From Paenarthrobacter nitroguajacolicus JCM 14115 (lineage in GTDB: Bacteria; Actinomycetota; Actinomycetes; Actinomycetales; Micrococcaceae): a stretch of 33,640 nt of DNA. Positions 20,763 through 30,570 of this stretch are shown here, in pieces; position 1 is the first letter of the stretch; every line of letters starts with the position of its first letter. The translations under genes were made by a program, and so were the position numbers. The notes below the pieces were generated by a model. That model ran no database searches. It saw only the letters and a program-made list of their open reading frames with translations, and was not told where the DNA came from. The DNA lies in the NCBI GenBank assembly GCA_001313365.1, contig BBFS01000049.1, positions 1 through 33,640 of the forward strand, written 5' to 3'.

Positions 20763-21179
20763 ACAGTCATTTCATCATCGGGCACCGACAATTTATGGAG
20801 TTGACGCTCCAACTGGTCCGAGATCACATCCAGTTGGTCGAAATCGGAGTCGGCAGGCGTCCATCGGGCCGCTGTCAGGTCGACGCGCCAACGGCCTTCG
20901 CCCGTCCTCAGGAAGGCCTCGTATGCGCCATGCAGCGGGGGTGGCTTCCTCCAAGTAATGCTGCAGGGCGGCGACTTCGTGACCTGGTGGCGCTTCCCCC
21001 CCGCTGGCCCTAAGGACGCGCCACCAGGCGACCGAGCTGCCATAATGGCTCATCACTGCGCCGACCTGCCGCGGCCCGCCGGCTCCCAAAAGCTCTGCGA
21101 CGTCACCGTAGGAAACCGCCGAACCCGACGGAACAAGGTCCACAACGGCCAGAACCGCTGTCACATACTCCATCCGCAT
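20759..21179 (-). CDS. Alkyltransferase-like (ATL) DNA-binding protein of the MGMT superfamily
   Basis: About 140 residues. GSAVSYGDVAELLGAGGPRQ matches the MGMT C-terminal HTH region and the Arg finger, and VGAVMSHYGSSVAWWRVLRA aligns with the active-site segment where MGMT has PCHRV. Trp stands in place of the Cys acceptor, the hallmark of ATL proteins, which bind O6-alkylguanine and hand lesions to nucleotide excision repair without repairing them. The C-terminal extension (RWRVDLTAARWTPAD) is not part of the core. One extra base in the C5 tract at 20937-20941 shifts frame; C7 at 20996 adds a Gly. Its stop overlaps the adnA GTG, so it leads the adnA-adnB operon, matching the Rv3204 neighbourhood in outline. 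Confidence 0.86.
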
Positions 21180-21245
21180 GTGTTCAGCGTAACGGCAGGA
21201 GTGTCGTGCCCGAATAGTGTCGGACCCAGCCGGTAGCTTGAAGAC

Positions 21246-21964
21246 ATGAGCTCCTGGAACACCCTCTCCCGCGCCGCATTCGACCTCGAGACCACCGGGA
21301 AAAACTCACGGTCAGCGCGGATCGTCACAGCTTCCATCACGGTCGTGGATGCCCACGGGGAGCTCATCGCAGAGCACGAGTGGCTGGCAGATCCCGGTGT
21401 CGAAATCCCGCTCGAAGCCAGCGAGGTGCACGGTGTCACTACAGAGAAAGCCCGTGCAGAGGGTCGCCCGGCGGCCGAGGTCACGCGCGAGGTGGCCGGG
21501 GGTACTCCAAGGCTGTTCGACGACGGCACTCCCGTCATTGCTTTCAACGCCAGCTACGATTTCACCGTGTTGGCGGCCGAGTCCGCCCGCTACGGCGTCC
21601 CCCCCCAACTCAGCCGCTTCCCCCCGTGCTGGATCCCTATGTGATGAACAAGCAGGTGGACCGTTACCGCAAGGGAAAGCGCACGCTTACCGCTCTGTGC
21701 GAGGAGTACGGTGTGGACCTGACAAACGCGCACACCTCAGCTGCGGACGCTCTCGCTACGCTCCGGGTATTGGATGCAATGGCCGGCAAATTCCCCCCCA
21801 AGTTGCAGATGCCGGCGCCGGCGTTGCATCAGCTGCAAGTAGACTGGGCGGCATCCCAGGCCGCTGATTTCCAGCAGTACTTGCGGCGCAGTAAGCCCAC
21901 GGCAGTCATCGAGGGCGAGTGGCCGGTCCTCCCGCCCGAAGACGCAAGCCGGGGCGGCTTCTAG
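21246..21964 (+). CDS. DEDDh 3'-5' exonuclease (DNA polymerase III epsilon-like), frame-altered
   Basis: About 235 residues. Exo I FDLETTG, Exo II FNASYDFTVLAAE and Exo III HTSAADALATLRVLDA with the expected catalytic Asp, Glu, Asp, His and Asp. VDRYRKGKRTLTALCEEYGV is the usual segment before Exo III. A single-domain exonuclease of this kind may proofread or trim DNA or RNA ends; it is not necessarily the replicative epsilon subunit. Residues 82-88 read VAGGTPRLF where VAGVLQGLF is expected, a compensating +1/-1 pair near 21500-21515. C8 at 21599 adds a codon and C6 at 21620 adds two bases, producing a false early stop. C7 at 21793 adds a codon. Divergent from the ATL gene, 66 bases apart. 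Confidence 0.87.
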
Positions 21965-22285
21965 CCCGGAGAGCAGTCGAACGCCTCCTTTTGCGACGCA
22001 AGTCACAGCAATTTCGGGAACCCGTTTTTCAGGGTTGTCCGCCCGCGGATTCCACGCGAGCCTCCGCCGCCGGAATAGTCCGGAGCCAGAAGGTCTGTTG
22101 ACGGGAACTTTGTTCGGCCAAATCGACTGTAGGCAATCATTTCTTCGATTCACCGCGCGCCAGTGGCTGGTGACATAATTAAGTTTGGCGGGTTGAAGTC
22201 TGCTAGAGCAGCCAACCTTCGTATTGCTGCCGCATTCCCCGCCCACCGCGAAACGTCCCCGTGACTCGATGAAAGTGATTTCTTC
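21965..22285. other. Intergenic region upstream of the amino-acid ABC operon
   Basis: A 321-base stretch with no credible gene. Weak promoter-like elements are present: TTGACG near 22098 followed 17 bases later by AAATCG, and a CATAAT near 22172. Neither pair is convincing. No terminator hairpin with a T run is seen after the exonuclease stop. Confidence 0.4.
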
Positions 22286-23236
22286 ATGAAATTCAAAGCC
22301 CCTAAGTGGCTGTCTGTTGCCCCCGTGGCCGCAGCCTGGTGATTTCCCTGGCAGCATGCGGCGGAGGAACCTCCGAGCCCAGCGGCTCGCCGACCGACGC
22401 TTTGGCCGGCAGCGACCAGAAGTCGCTGGACACGTTTACTACCGCTGAAGTGACTCCGCTGGACAAGATCGACAAGTCCAAGCTGGGCCTTATCACCGAC
22501 GGCACCCTGCGCGTGGGCACCCTTTCCGACGCCCCGCCGAACATCTTTATTGATCCTTCCGGCAAGTTCACCGGCTACGACAACGAACTCCTGCGCGCCA
22601 TTGGTGACAAGCTGGGCCTCAAGGTGGAGTTCGCCTCCACCGACTTCTCGGCGCTCCTGTCCCAGGTGGGCAACAAGCAGTTCGACGTCGGTTCCTCCTC
22701 GATCTCCACCACGGACGCCCGCCGCAAGACTGTTGGTTTCACCAATGGCTACGACTTCGGCTACATGGCAATCGTGACCAAGAGCGACTCCAAGGTCACC
22801 GGCTTCGCGGACGTCAAGGAAGGCCTGCGCATCGGCGTTGTCCAGGGCACCGTCCAGGATGACTACATGACCAACACGCTGAAGATCGAGCCGGTCCGTT
22901 TCCCTGATTACAACACCGTTTACGGCAACGTAAAGAACGGCCAGATCGATGCTTGGGTTGCACCGTCCCAGCAGGCCGAAGGCCAGGTCAAGGAAGGCGA
23001 CAACACCAAGATCGCAGAGAAGGTTGTCAACACCCAGAACTTCACCGCGTATGCCGTGAACAAGGACAACCAGCCGCTGATTGATGCCCTGAACTCCGGT
23101 CTGGACGCTGTCATCGCTGATGGAACCTGGGCCAAGCTCACGGCCGAGTGGTACAAGGACCGTCCGACTGCCGCCGAGCAGACCCCCCCCAGGCTGGAAG
23201 CCGGGCAGCAAGGCCGTCCAGCTCCCCGCCAAGTAA
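22286..23236 (+). CDS. Polar amino-acid ABC transporter substrate-binding lipoprotein, frame-altered at both ends
   Basis: About 315 residues. ATG at 22286 gives MKFKAPKWLSVAPVAAALV after one base is restored near 22338, then the lipobox ISLAACGGG for lipidation and Cys anchoring. The mature part is a family 3 binding protein: DGTLRVGTLSDAPPN, GYDNELLRAIGDKLGLKVEF, LLSQVGNKQFDVGSSSIS and IGVVQGTVQDDYM, ending with LNSGLDAVIADGTWAKLTAEW. Such proteins bind polar or basic amino acids such as glutamine, cystine or arginine; the ligand cannot be told. The C8 tract at 23183 shifts the last 15 residues; repaired, it ends WKPGSKAVQLPAK with TAA at 23234-23236. First gene of a three-gene importer operon, 12 bases ahead of the permease. 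Confidence 0.88.
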
Positions 23237-23248
23237 CCAAGGCGTTCC

Positions 23249-24021
23249 ATGGATATCCTCAATCAATTAGCCGACACCTTCTTTGACTGGGAGGCGATGG
23301 GCGAAGTCATCCCCCCCAAGATGTTCGCCGTCGGTCTGCCCAACACCATCGTCCTGGCTGTCGTCTCGGGCATCATCGGGACCGCGCTCGGGATGTTGCT
23401 CGCCCTGATGGGGGGGATCTCCCGGAATGCAGCAGCACGATGGGTGGCCCGCATTTACACGGACATTCTCCGCGGGCTCCCTCCGGTGCTGACCATCTTG
23501 GTGATCGGATTCGGCTTTGGCCCGATCATTCGTGAACTAACCGGCTCCACCAGCCCTTACCCCATGGCGATCGCTGCCTTGTCCTTGATGTCCGGCGCGT
23601 ATATCGGCGAGATTTTCCGCTCGGGCATCCAAAGCGTGGATAAAGGACAGCTCGAAGCGACCCGGGCCCTCGGGTTCAGCTACGGCTCGTCCATGCGCCT
23701 GGTGGTAGTGCCTCAAGGCATCCGCCGCGTTCTTCCTGCGTTGGTCAACCAGTTCATCGCGTTGATCAAGGAATCGTCACTGGTCTTCATGCTTGGCCTC
23801 CTGGCAACAGAGCGTGAAATCTTCCAGATTGGTAAGGATGCAGCTGCCAACAGCGGCAACCTGTCCCCCCCTACGTGGCTGCAGCCATCTTCTATCTGGC
23901 GTTGACCATCCCGCTCACGCACTTCGTGAACTTTATCGACGCCCGGATGCGCGCTGGACGCCCGGAGAAGAAGGAACCGGACGAGGCAGCCGCCGTCGTA
24001 GGAAAAGGAGCGCAGGCATGA
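23249..24021 (+). CDS. Amino-acid ABC transporter permease (HisM/GlnP family), one frameshift
   Basis: About 255 residues. LPNTIVLAVVSGIIGTALGM opens the HisMQ permease fold, and the EAA loop reads GQLEATRALGFSYGSSMRLV with QGIRRVLPALVNQFI after it. Several hydrophobic helices are clear. The C7 tract at 23865 adds two bases so the frame stops early at 23905. Restoring the frame extends it through NLSPYVAAAIFYLALTIPLT to HFVNFIDARMRAGRPEKKEP and TGA at 24019-24021, overlapping the ATPase start (ATGA). Tracts at 23311 and 23410 add one codon each. Acts as the membrane channel of the importer. Confidence 0.88.
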
Positions 24022-24757
24022 GTGAATTCGCATCAGGGACGTTGACGGCGAAGAACATCCACCTGTCGTTCGGCAGCAACCATGTGTTGCGGGGGGCATC
24101 GACCTGCACGTCGAGAAGGGCACCACGGCCTCCGTTATCGGCCCGTCCGGCTCAGGCAAGTCAACGCTGCTTCGAGTAATGAACCGGCTTATCGAGCCGG
24201 ATCAGGGCGACATCCTGCTGGATGGACGTTCGGTCCTTAAGGACAACCCGGACGAACTGCGTCGCCGCATCGGCATGGTCTTCCAGCAGTTCAACCTTTT
24301 TCCGCACAAGACGGTGGCGGAGAACATCTCGCTGGCACTGCGCAAACTCCGTGGCATGTCCAAGGAACAGGCGCGCGACGAGGCATTGGCCCAGCTGGAC
24401 CTGGTGGGTTTGAAGCATAAGGCGGATTCCCGTCCGGCAAACCTCTCGGGCGGACAGCAGCAGCGTGTGGCGATTGCCCGCGCGCTGGCCATGAAGCCTG
24501 AGGTGATGTTCTTTGACGAAGCTACCTCCGCGCTGGACCCGGAACTCGTCAAGGGTGTCCTTGCGCTCATGACGGACTTGGCCCAGGGAGGCATGACCAT
24601 GGTGGTGGTAACCCACGAAATGGGCTTCTCACGCAACGTCTCGGACATCGTGACCTTCATGGACGCCGGCGTGGTGGTTGAATCCGGGCCTCCGGAGCAG
24701 TTGTTCACGAATCCGCAAACGGAACGCCTCCAGGGTTTCCTTTCGGACGTCCTCTAA
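24018..24757 (+). CDS. Amino-acid ABC transporter ATP-binding protein (GlnQ/HisP family), one frameshift
   Basis: About 245 residues. Walker [19 protein letters not shown]-loop [13 protein letters not shown], signature [17 protein letters not shown], Walker [16 protein letters not shown] and switch His in VVVTHEMGF. The highly conserved FNLFPH and THEM signatures place it with polar amino-acid importers. AAGGAG lies 9 bases before ATG 24018. The G6 tract at 24091 holds two extra bases ([11 protein letters not shown] expected after VLRG); the rest reads in one frame to TAA at 24757. It powers the importer formed with the two genes before it. Confidence 0.93.
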
Positions 24758-24780
24758 GGACCCCTTAGCAGGGTTACACC

Positions 24781-24819
24781 CAAAGAACCCCGCCTTCCAA
24801 GCGAAGGCGGGGTTCTTTG
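24781..24819. terminator. Strong bidirectional terminator after the ABC operon
   Basis: A perfect 17-bp stem, CAAAGAACCCCGCCTTC (24781-24797) with 24803-24819, around a 5-base loop. It separates the ABC ATPase from the convergent GH3 gene and ends in TTT on both strands after the GC-rich core. Confidence 0.92.
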
Positions 24820-24843
24820 CCGTTCACACTGCCTTGGGGGCCG

Positions 24844-26137
24844 CTACTGATTGGCCTTGACGCGCAGCACCGTGAGCGCGGCGGCATCCACCTTGGCTCG
24901 GAAGGCAGGATCGGACATGGCCTTCTGCACCACCACCTGGTGCATCGCCGGAATGCTCGCGGGATCGGCGCATACCAGCATGGTTCCCCCCAGCACCGAA
25001 GAAGTTCAGGGCACGCTCGGCATCGGACCATGCTTCCAGCTGGGCCGCACTGCAGAGGTCATCGGAAAGAACTATCCCCTTGAAGCCGGCGTCATTACGC
25101 AGCATCGTGTCCATCACGGTCGATGAGAATGGTGCGATGTTGGCGGCGTCGATCTTGTCGTAGTAGGCATTCGAAACCATGACCCACCGGGCGCCTGATT
25201 TGATGGCCGCGTGGAACGGCCCCAGTGCGGGATCGTTCCGGGTGGTGGCCGTGTCACGGACATCGCTGGTGACGTCCGTGTTGGGAACTACCCTGCCAAG
25301 CCCTGGGAAGTGCTTCACTACCGGGGGCCACACCGGCATCTTTCATGCCATCGGCAAAGGCATTGCCCAGCAGCGAGACGTTGGCTGGGTCGTAGCCGTA
25401 CTCCCGCTGGAAATGGCCGATGGGGGGGCATTGGAGGGTGCAAACTGTGGCTGGTCACTGTATCCAAGACCGGCGCGAGGTTCACGTTGACGCCTACGCT
25501 GCTAAGTTCCTTCCCCCCCACGTTGCAGCATCCGCGCGAAGTTTTGCCGCCCCGGAGGACGCCTGGACCAGGGCCGTGGGAATGGTGGAGAAACCCGGAC
25601 CGGAGAGAACCTGGACATATCCACCCTCTTGGTCGGTGGCCACAAAAGGGGTACCCCGCCGGTTGTGGCGGCAGAGACCGTGCCTGTCAGGGAAGACACA
25701 AGGGACGCCGTCGGGGCAGTTCCGGCCTTGCTGCGTCCGCTGAGGTAGACGTTCCCGGCGTGATACTTCGTCAGCGCTTCCATGGTTCCCGGTTCGGGGG
25801 GGCCGCTGGCCTTGGCTGCCACCATGAACAGTTGTCCCACCCGCTGCTCAAGCTTAGAGCGGCGAGCTGCTGCTCCGCAGCTGACGGCGTGCTCGGCGCC
25901 GGCACAGGCGCTACGGAGGGAGCCGGGGAAGGAACCGCTGGCTTGGTAACTGACGCCGGCGGGGACGAGGGAGCTGCGTGCCTGACGGCGAAGAAGGAGC
26001 CACCGATGGTGTCCCCCCTCCGCCGAATTTTGGCCGGAGTTCGTTGGGCCAGTGGAACATCCGGCCGCCGAGACCAGAAGCACTCCGGCGGTGGCGATGC
26101 TGACGCTCAGTGATGCAATGGAAGGGGACTTGCGCAT
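24844..26137 (-). CDS. GH3 family lipoprotein (LpqI/NagZ-like beta-N-acetylhexosaminidase), heavily frame-broken
   Basis: About 425 residues after repair. The signal IATAGVLLVSAAGC is a lipobox, followed by a Ser/Pro/Ala linker. Catalytic domain: EQRVGQLFMVAAKASG, YHAGNVYLSGRS, GVNVNLAPVLDTV, HFQREYGYDPANVS, VVKHFPGLGRVVPNTD and GIVLSDDLCSAAQL, which carries the Asp nucleophile of GH3. The usual NagZ FPGHG is FPGLG here, as in actinobacterial relatives. It probably trims GlcNAc from peptidoglycan fragments outside the membrane; other hexosaminidase roles are possible. Stop taken at 24844. Breaks: G or C tracts at 24986, 25322, 25513 and 26013, plus one base lost near 25460. Missing segments near 25600-25980 also change frame. 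Confidence 0.86.
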
Positions 26138-26203
26138 GGTAAACCGTGAATTCGTTGGGGGGGTGGTTTCCACCTACGAGCCTACCCCCGATCGGACGCA
26201 ACA

Positions 26204-26243
26204 ATGCCCCGGACAATTGCGTCAAGCAGTCGCCCGGGGGCAT
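26204..26243 (-). terminator. Possible terminator of hemL
   Basis: ATGCCCCGG (26204-26212) pairs with CCGGGGGCAT (ending 26243), allowing for one extra G in the right arm, around a 20-base loop. It follows the hemL stop on the minus strand and precedes the GH3 start. There is no T run, so function is uncertain. Confidence 0.4.
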
Positions 26244-26252
26244 CACCAAAGA

Positions 26253-27580
26253 TCAGGCCGAGGCGCCCGCTGCGGCCTTCGCTGCTGCCGGAAGGGCATC
26301 GATGATCCGGTTCATCGCTGCGTCGTCATGGGCAGCGGAGAGGAACCAGGCTTCGAAAACGGACGGCGGAAGGTAAACGCCGGAGTCCAGCATGGAGTGG
26401 AAGAACGGGGGGGCGTATCGGAAGCTATCCTGCCGCTGGGCGTCGTCGTAGTTGTGCACGCCGTGGCAGAGGTTCCAAACGCAACCGAGAAGAGGTTGCC
26501 CGCGCGCTGGATGGAGTGGTCCACGCCGGCGTCATCAAGGGCGGAGGAGAGCGCAGCTGAGAGTTCCAGCGAACGGGCATCAACATAGGCGTAGACTCAG
26601 GAGTTGCATTGGTCAACGTCGCTACACCTGCGGCCATGGCCACGGGGGTTTCCGGACAGCGTACCGGCCTGGTAAACCGGGCCCACGGGAGCGAGGTAGT
26701 CCATGACGTCGGCACGGCCGCCGAGTGCCGCCGTCGGCAGTCCGCCGCCGATGACCTTGCCGAAGGTGAGCAGGTCCGGAGCCCAGCCTTCCTGGCGACC
26801 GGTCAATCCCCAGTAGCCGGCGTAGCCGGTACGGAAGCCGGTAAGGACTTCGTCGAGGATGAGGAGTGCACCGTGTTCCTTGGTGATGCGGGACAGGCCC
26901 GCGTTGAAGCCTTCGCCCGGAGTGACGACGCCCATGTTCGCCGGAGCCGCTTCCGTGATGACGGCAGCGATGTTTTGGCCGTGGGCAGCGAAGGCAGCCT
27001 CAACGGCAGCAAGATCGTTGTAAGGCAGAACCAGAGTCTCAGCTGCGGTGGCCTCTGTGACACCGGCAGAGCCGGGCAGTGCCAACGTGGCCAGGCCGGA
27101 TCCTGCGGCTGCCAGCAGTCCGTCAAGGTGCCCGTGGTAGCAACCGGCGAACTTGATGATCAGGTTGCGGCCGGTGAAACCGCGCGCCAGGCGAACGGCC
27201 GTCATGGTGGCTTCGGTTCCGGTGGACACCATCCTCAAACGTTCCACGGCGGACACCCGGTCCTTGACGATCGCGGCAAGGTTGGCTTCATCCGGCGTGG
27301 AGGCTCCGAAGGAAAGGCCGCGGTCCACAGCTGCGTGAACGGCGTCGAGCACGGCGGGGGGTGGGCGTGGCCCAGCAGCGCCGGCCCCCCAGGAGCACAC
27401 CAGGTCTACGTATTCCTTACCGTCTGCGTCCGTCAGGTAGGCGCCCTTGGCGGACACCATGAACTTCGGAGTGCCGCCCACTGACCCGAAGGCGCGTACC
27501 GGCGAGTTCACGCCGCCGGGCATCAGGGACCGGGCACGGTCGAACAGTTGATCGGACACGGGGGGGGTGTTTGACGTCAT
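26253..27580 (-). CDS. hemL: Glutamate-1-semialdehyde 2,1-aminomutase (HemL), frame-broken
   Basis: About 440 residues. [20 protein letters not shown] is the HemL N-terminus. PLP site: [20 protein letters not shown] has the Schiff-base Lys and [16 protein letters not shown] binds the cofactor phosphate. [26 protein letters not shown] and the C-terminal [20 protein letters not shown] are family features. It converts glutamate-1-semialdehyde to 5-aminolevulinate, the first committed step of heme synthesis here. Breaks: extra bases at 27385 and 27356 ([11 protein letters not shown] is expected), one extra at about 26645 and bases lost near 26600 and 26468. G8 at 27560 and G7 at 26407 add codons. 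Last of the cluster, 44 bases after the LLM gene. Confidence 0.92.
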
Positions 27581-27624
27581 GGTACCTATTCTTTCAGTGA
27601 TTCAGGGAGTGGCATGGCTGCCAC

Positions 27625-28719
27625 CTAGGATGCTGCGGCCAGCAACTCAGCAACCCTCGGGGGGGCTACCTCGGTGCCGTAGAGCTCGATGCAGCGCATC
27701 ATGGATTGATGCGGCAATGTTCCATTGCTGTATTTGAGGTCGAAGCGGTCCACGCCAAGGTTCCGCTTGAGCAGGGCGATTTTCTGCGCCACGGTTTCCG
27801 GTGAGCCGACGTAGAGAGCACCTTCGGGGGCCGCACATGGCATCAAACTCGCCACGGTTCCCTGGACCCCCAGCCGCGTTCGGAACCGATCCTGTTACGT
27901 TGCTCCAGCCAATGCGGGAAGAGTTCCTCGCGGGCAGCATCGTCCGTGTCAGCGATGAAACCGGGTGAGTGCGTTGCGATCTGACACATCGGATGGCCGT
28001 ACTTGGCCATCGCCTCGCGGTACAGGTTGACCAGCGGTGCGAAGCGGCGGGGCTCACCCCCCCGATGATGGCGAAAATGATGGGGGGGTACCCATATTCG
28101 GCACAGCGCAGCACGGACTCAGGTGTACCTCCGACGCAATCCAGGCCGGCAGCAAGTGGTGCTGCAATTTGGGGGTATACCTGCAGCCCGTTGACGTTGG
28201 GCCGCGTGCGGCCCTCCCAATGAACCGGTTTCTGTGCCGAACCTTGTCGAACAGCTCCAGTTTTTCCTCGAACAGGACTTCGTAGTCCGCCAGGTCCAAG
28301 CCAAACAGCGGGAACGACTCCACGAACGAACCCCCCCTGCCGAGCATTACCTCAGCCCTGCCGTTGGACAACGCGTCCACTGTGGCGAAGCGCTGGAAAA
28401 CCCGGATCGGATCATCTGAACTGAGCACGGTAACGGCCGACCCCCCCAAGCGAATCCGTGAGGTAACCGCGGCTGCCGCTGCAAGGAAGACCTCGGGCGC
28501 GGACACAGCGAAATCGCGGCGGTGGTGTTCGCCCACACCAAAGGCATGGATTCCGACGGCGTCAGCCAGCTTCGCTTCCTGCAGCAACTCACGCAGGACG
28601 CGCGCATGCTCCTTCGGGTTCCCATCGGCATCCACACCGGCGTCGCCAAAAGTGTTCAGGCCGAGCAGGATCTCGTTGGCCCCTACCGGAGCGGTGGGGT
28701 CGGAGGAAACGGATGTCAT
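27625..28719 (-). CDS. LLM-class (luciferase-like) flavin oxidoreductase, frame-broken
   Basis: About 360 residues. ILLGLNTFGD, FGVGEHHRRDFAVSAPEVFL, IRLGSAVTVLSSDDPIRVFQ (after removal of one inserted codon) and DALSNGRAEVMLGRG are typical of the F420/FMN luciferase-like TIM barrel. The C-terminal VGSPETVAQKIALLKRNLGV and RFDLKYSNGTLPHQSMMRCI are conserved in the class. Substrate unknown. It sits inside the heme cluster: its ATG overlaps the hemB stop (TGATG), so it is probably co-expressed, but nothing ties it to heme chemistry. Frame changes near 28230, 28135, 28060, 27870 and 27830. The C/G tracts at 28441, 28331, 28082 and 27659 add codons. Confidence 0.85.
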
Positions 28720-29708
28720 CAGGACTCCTTCAGCCAGCCTGCCAGTTCGGAGGCCCAGTAGGTCAGGACGGTGTCTGCTCCGGCACGCTTGATGCCGAGG
28801 ACGGATTCGGTGATGGCACCGCGCCTGTCGATCCAGCCGTTGGCCGCGGCCGCTTCGATCATGGCGTACTCACCAGAGATTTGGTAGGCCGACACCGGCA
28901 CAGGGCTCATGGCTGCAACGTCGGCCAGGATGTCCAGGTAACTCATTGCGGGCTTGACCATGACCATGTCGGCGCCCTCTTCGAGGTCCAGCTCAACTTC
29001 CAGGATGGCTTCCCGACGGTTGGCAGCGTCCATCTGGTAGGTCCGGCGATCGCCCTTGAGCTGGGAATCCACGGCCTCACGGAAGGGGCCGTAGAACGCT
29101 GACGCGTACTTGGCAGCATAGGCAAGTACGGCCGTGTTCTTGTGCCCGGATTCCTCCAGTGCTTGACGGATCACCGCTATCTGGCCGTCCATCATTCCCG
29201 AGGGGGGGCCCAAGACGTGGGCTCCGGCGTCGGCCTGGGCGACTGCCATCCGGCCATAGATCTCCAGCGTGGCGTCGTTGTCCACATAGCATCGGAATCA
29301 AGGACGCCGCAGTGGCCGTGGTCCGTGAATTCGTCGAGGCAAACGTCGCCCATGATGACCAGGTCATCGCCGACCTCGGCCTTGACGTCACGAATGGCCT
29401 TGTTCAGGACGCCTTCAGGGTCCAGCGAGGCGGTGCCTTGCGCGTCACGTACCGCGGGCACGCCGAACAGCATGATGCCGCCGACGCCCAACCCCCCCAC
29501 GCTTCCGCGGCCGCCCGCTTCAGGGACTCGGTGGTGTGCTGGACGACCCCCCCCGGCATGGAACTGATGGGGGGGCTCGGCTCGGTAAGTCCCTCCCGGA
29601 TGAACGCTGGAAGGATCAGGTCCGCGGGCGCAGACGGGTCTCGGCGGTGAGCCTGCGCATGGCGGGAGTTGTGCGCAAGCGGCGGGGACGATGGTTCGGA
29701 AAGCTCAT
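28719..29708 (-). CDS. hemB: Delta-aminolevulinic acid dehydratase / porphobilinogen synthase (HemB), frame-broken
   Basis: About 325 residues. N-terminus [20 protein letters not shown], then [10 protein letters not shown]. Catalytic Lys in [14 protein letters not shown] and Schiff-base Lys in [13 protein letters not shown]. The metal region [18 protein letters not shown] holds two Cys, suggesting a mixed or partial Zn site. [12 protein letters not shown] carries an added Pro from G7 at 29202 (GPSGMMDG is invariant in the family). It joins two 5-aminolevulinates to porphobilinogen. ATG at 29708 overlaps the hemD stop (ATGA). One base is missing near 29630; C7 29492 probably adds two bases; C8 29547 and G7 29569 add codons. 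The frame hops near 29290. Confidence 0.92.
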
Positions 29709-30560
29709 TGCGGGTTCCCTTCGTTGGCGAATATAGACTCCAGGGCGGCCACAATGCCGTCCGGGGGGGTTGGTTCTTTGGCTGTGACTGCAACGGCGAG
29801 GCCGATCCGCGAGGCCTCTGCCGCCGTCGGACGCCCGATGGCGACTAAGCGGCAGGTGCCCAATGCAGGAAATAATCGGGCGATACGACGTGCAGCGCTG
29901 GGAGAAGCCGCCACTATTGCGTCCAGAGTTCCGGCATCGAGTGCGGTGCGTGCCTCTTCAGGCTGAGCGTTGCCGGAACGTCTGGTGCGGAAAGCACGAC
30001 GCCGGACGGTAGTTCCGCTGTTAGGCGGAGTTCCGCCCGGGCTGGGTAATCGACCGTGTGGTAGGCGACAACGGACGTCACGTCCGCGCCGGTGGCGGCC
30101 AGGCCGTCCCGCAGGCCGGGCGAAGCGATGTCAGCCTGAGGCAGGAAAACCCTTCCATTGGACGCCTCCCATACAGCAAGCAAACCCTCGGCCGACTGGA
30201 CTTCCGCCGGCGCCAAGGCGACAGTGAGGCCGACGGATTCAAGGACCTGACGGGAGGAGGGACCGATGGTGGCCACCTTCGTATCGGCTGGGACAAGGTC
30301 AGCGAGGGCGATGCCGCGCTGAGAAGCTTTCTCCAACAGAACCCGCACGGTAGTGATGCTGCTTATCACCATCCAGTCGAAGTCGCCGGCCACCAAACGG
30401 TCCAAGGCGGCGTCAAGGGGAACCTGGTTTCCCGCCTTCTCAAAATCGATGAGCGGCAGCACCAGTGGCTCCGCTCCCAAACCGGTCAAAAGCGACGCCA
30501 GCGGACGCGCACGGTCGGCGTCCTGGTAATCAGGACGCGCCGACCGGTCAGCCCGTTCAA
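29705..30560 (-). CDS. hemD: Uroporphyrinogen-III synthase (HemD), frame-broken
   Basis: About 285 residues. GLTGRRVLITRTP is the typical N-terminal strand, followed by EPLVLPLIDFEK, DFDWMVISSITTVRVLL, KVATIGPSSRQVLESVGLTV, GRVFLPQADIASPGLRDGL and a C-terminal segment VAASPSAARRIARLFP ... LVAIGRPTAAEASRIGL. The last matches the second HemD domain. It cyclises hydroxymethylbilane to uroporphyrinogen III. TTG at 30560 is a tentative start, 10 bases after the hemC stop; no better ATG or GTG fits. One base lost near 30516 and another near 29966 (CCGGGC to CCGGC) split it; G7 29763 adds a Pro. Its stop overlaps the hemB ATG. Confidence 0.88.
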
Positions 30561-30570
30561 TTCATGCGTC

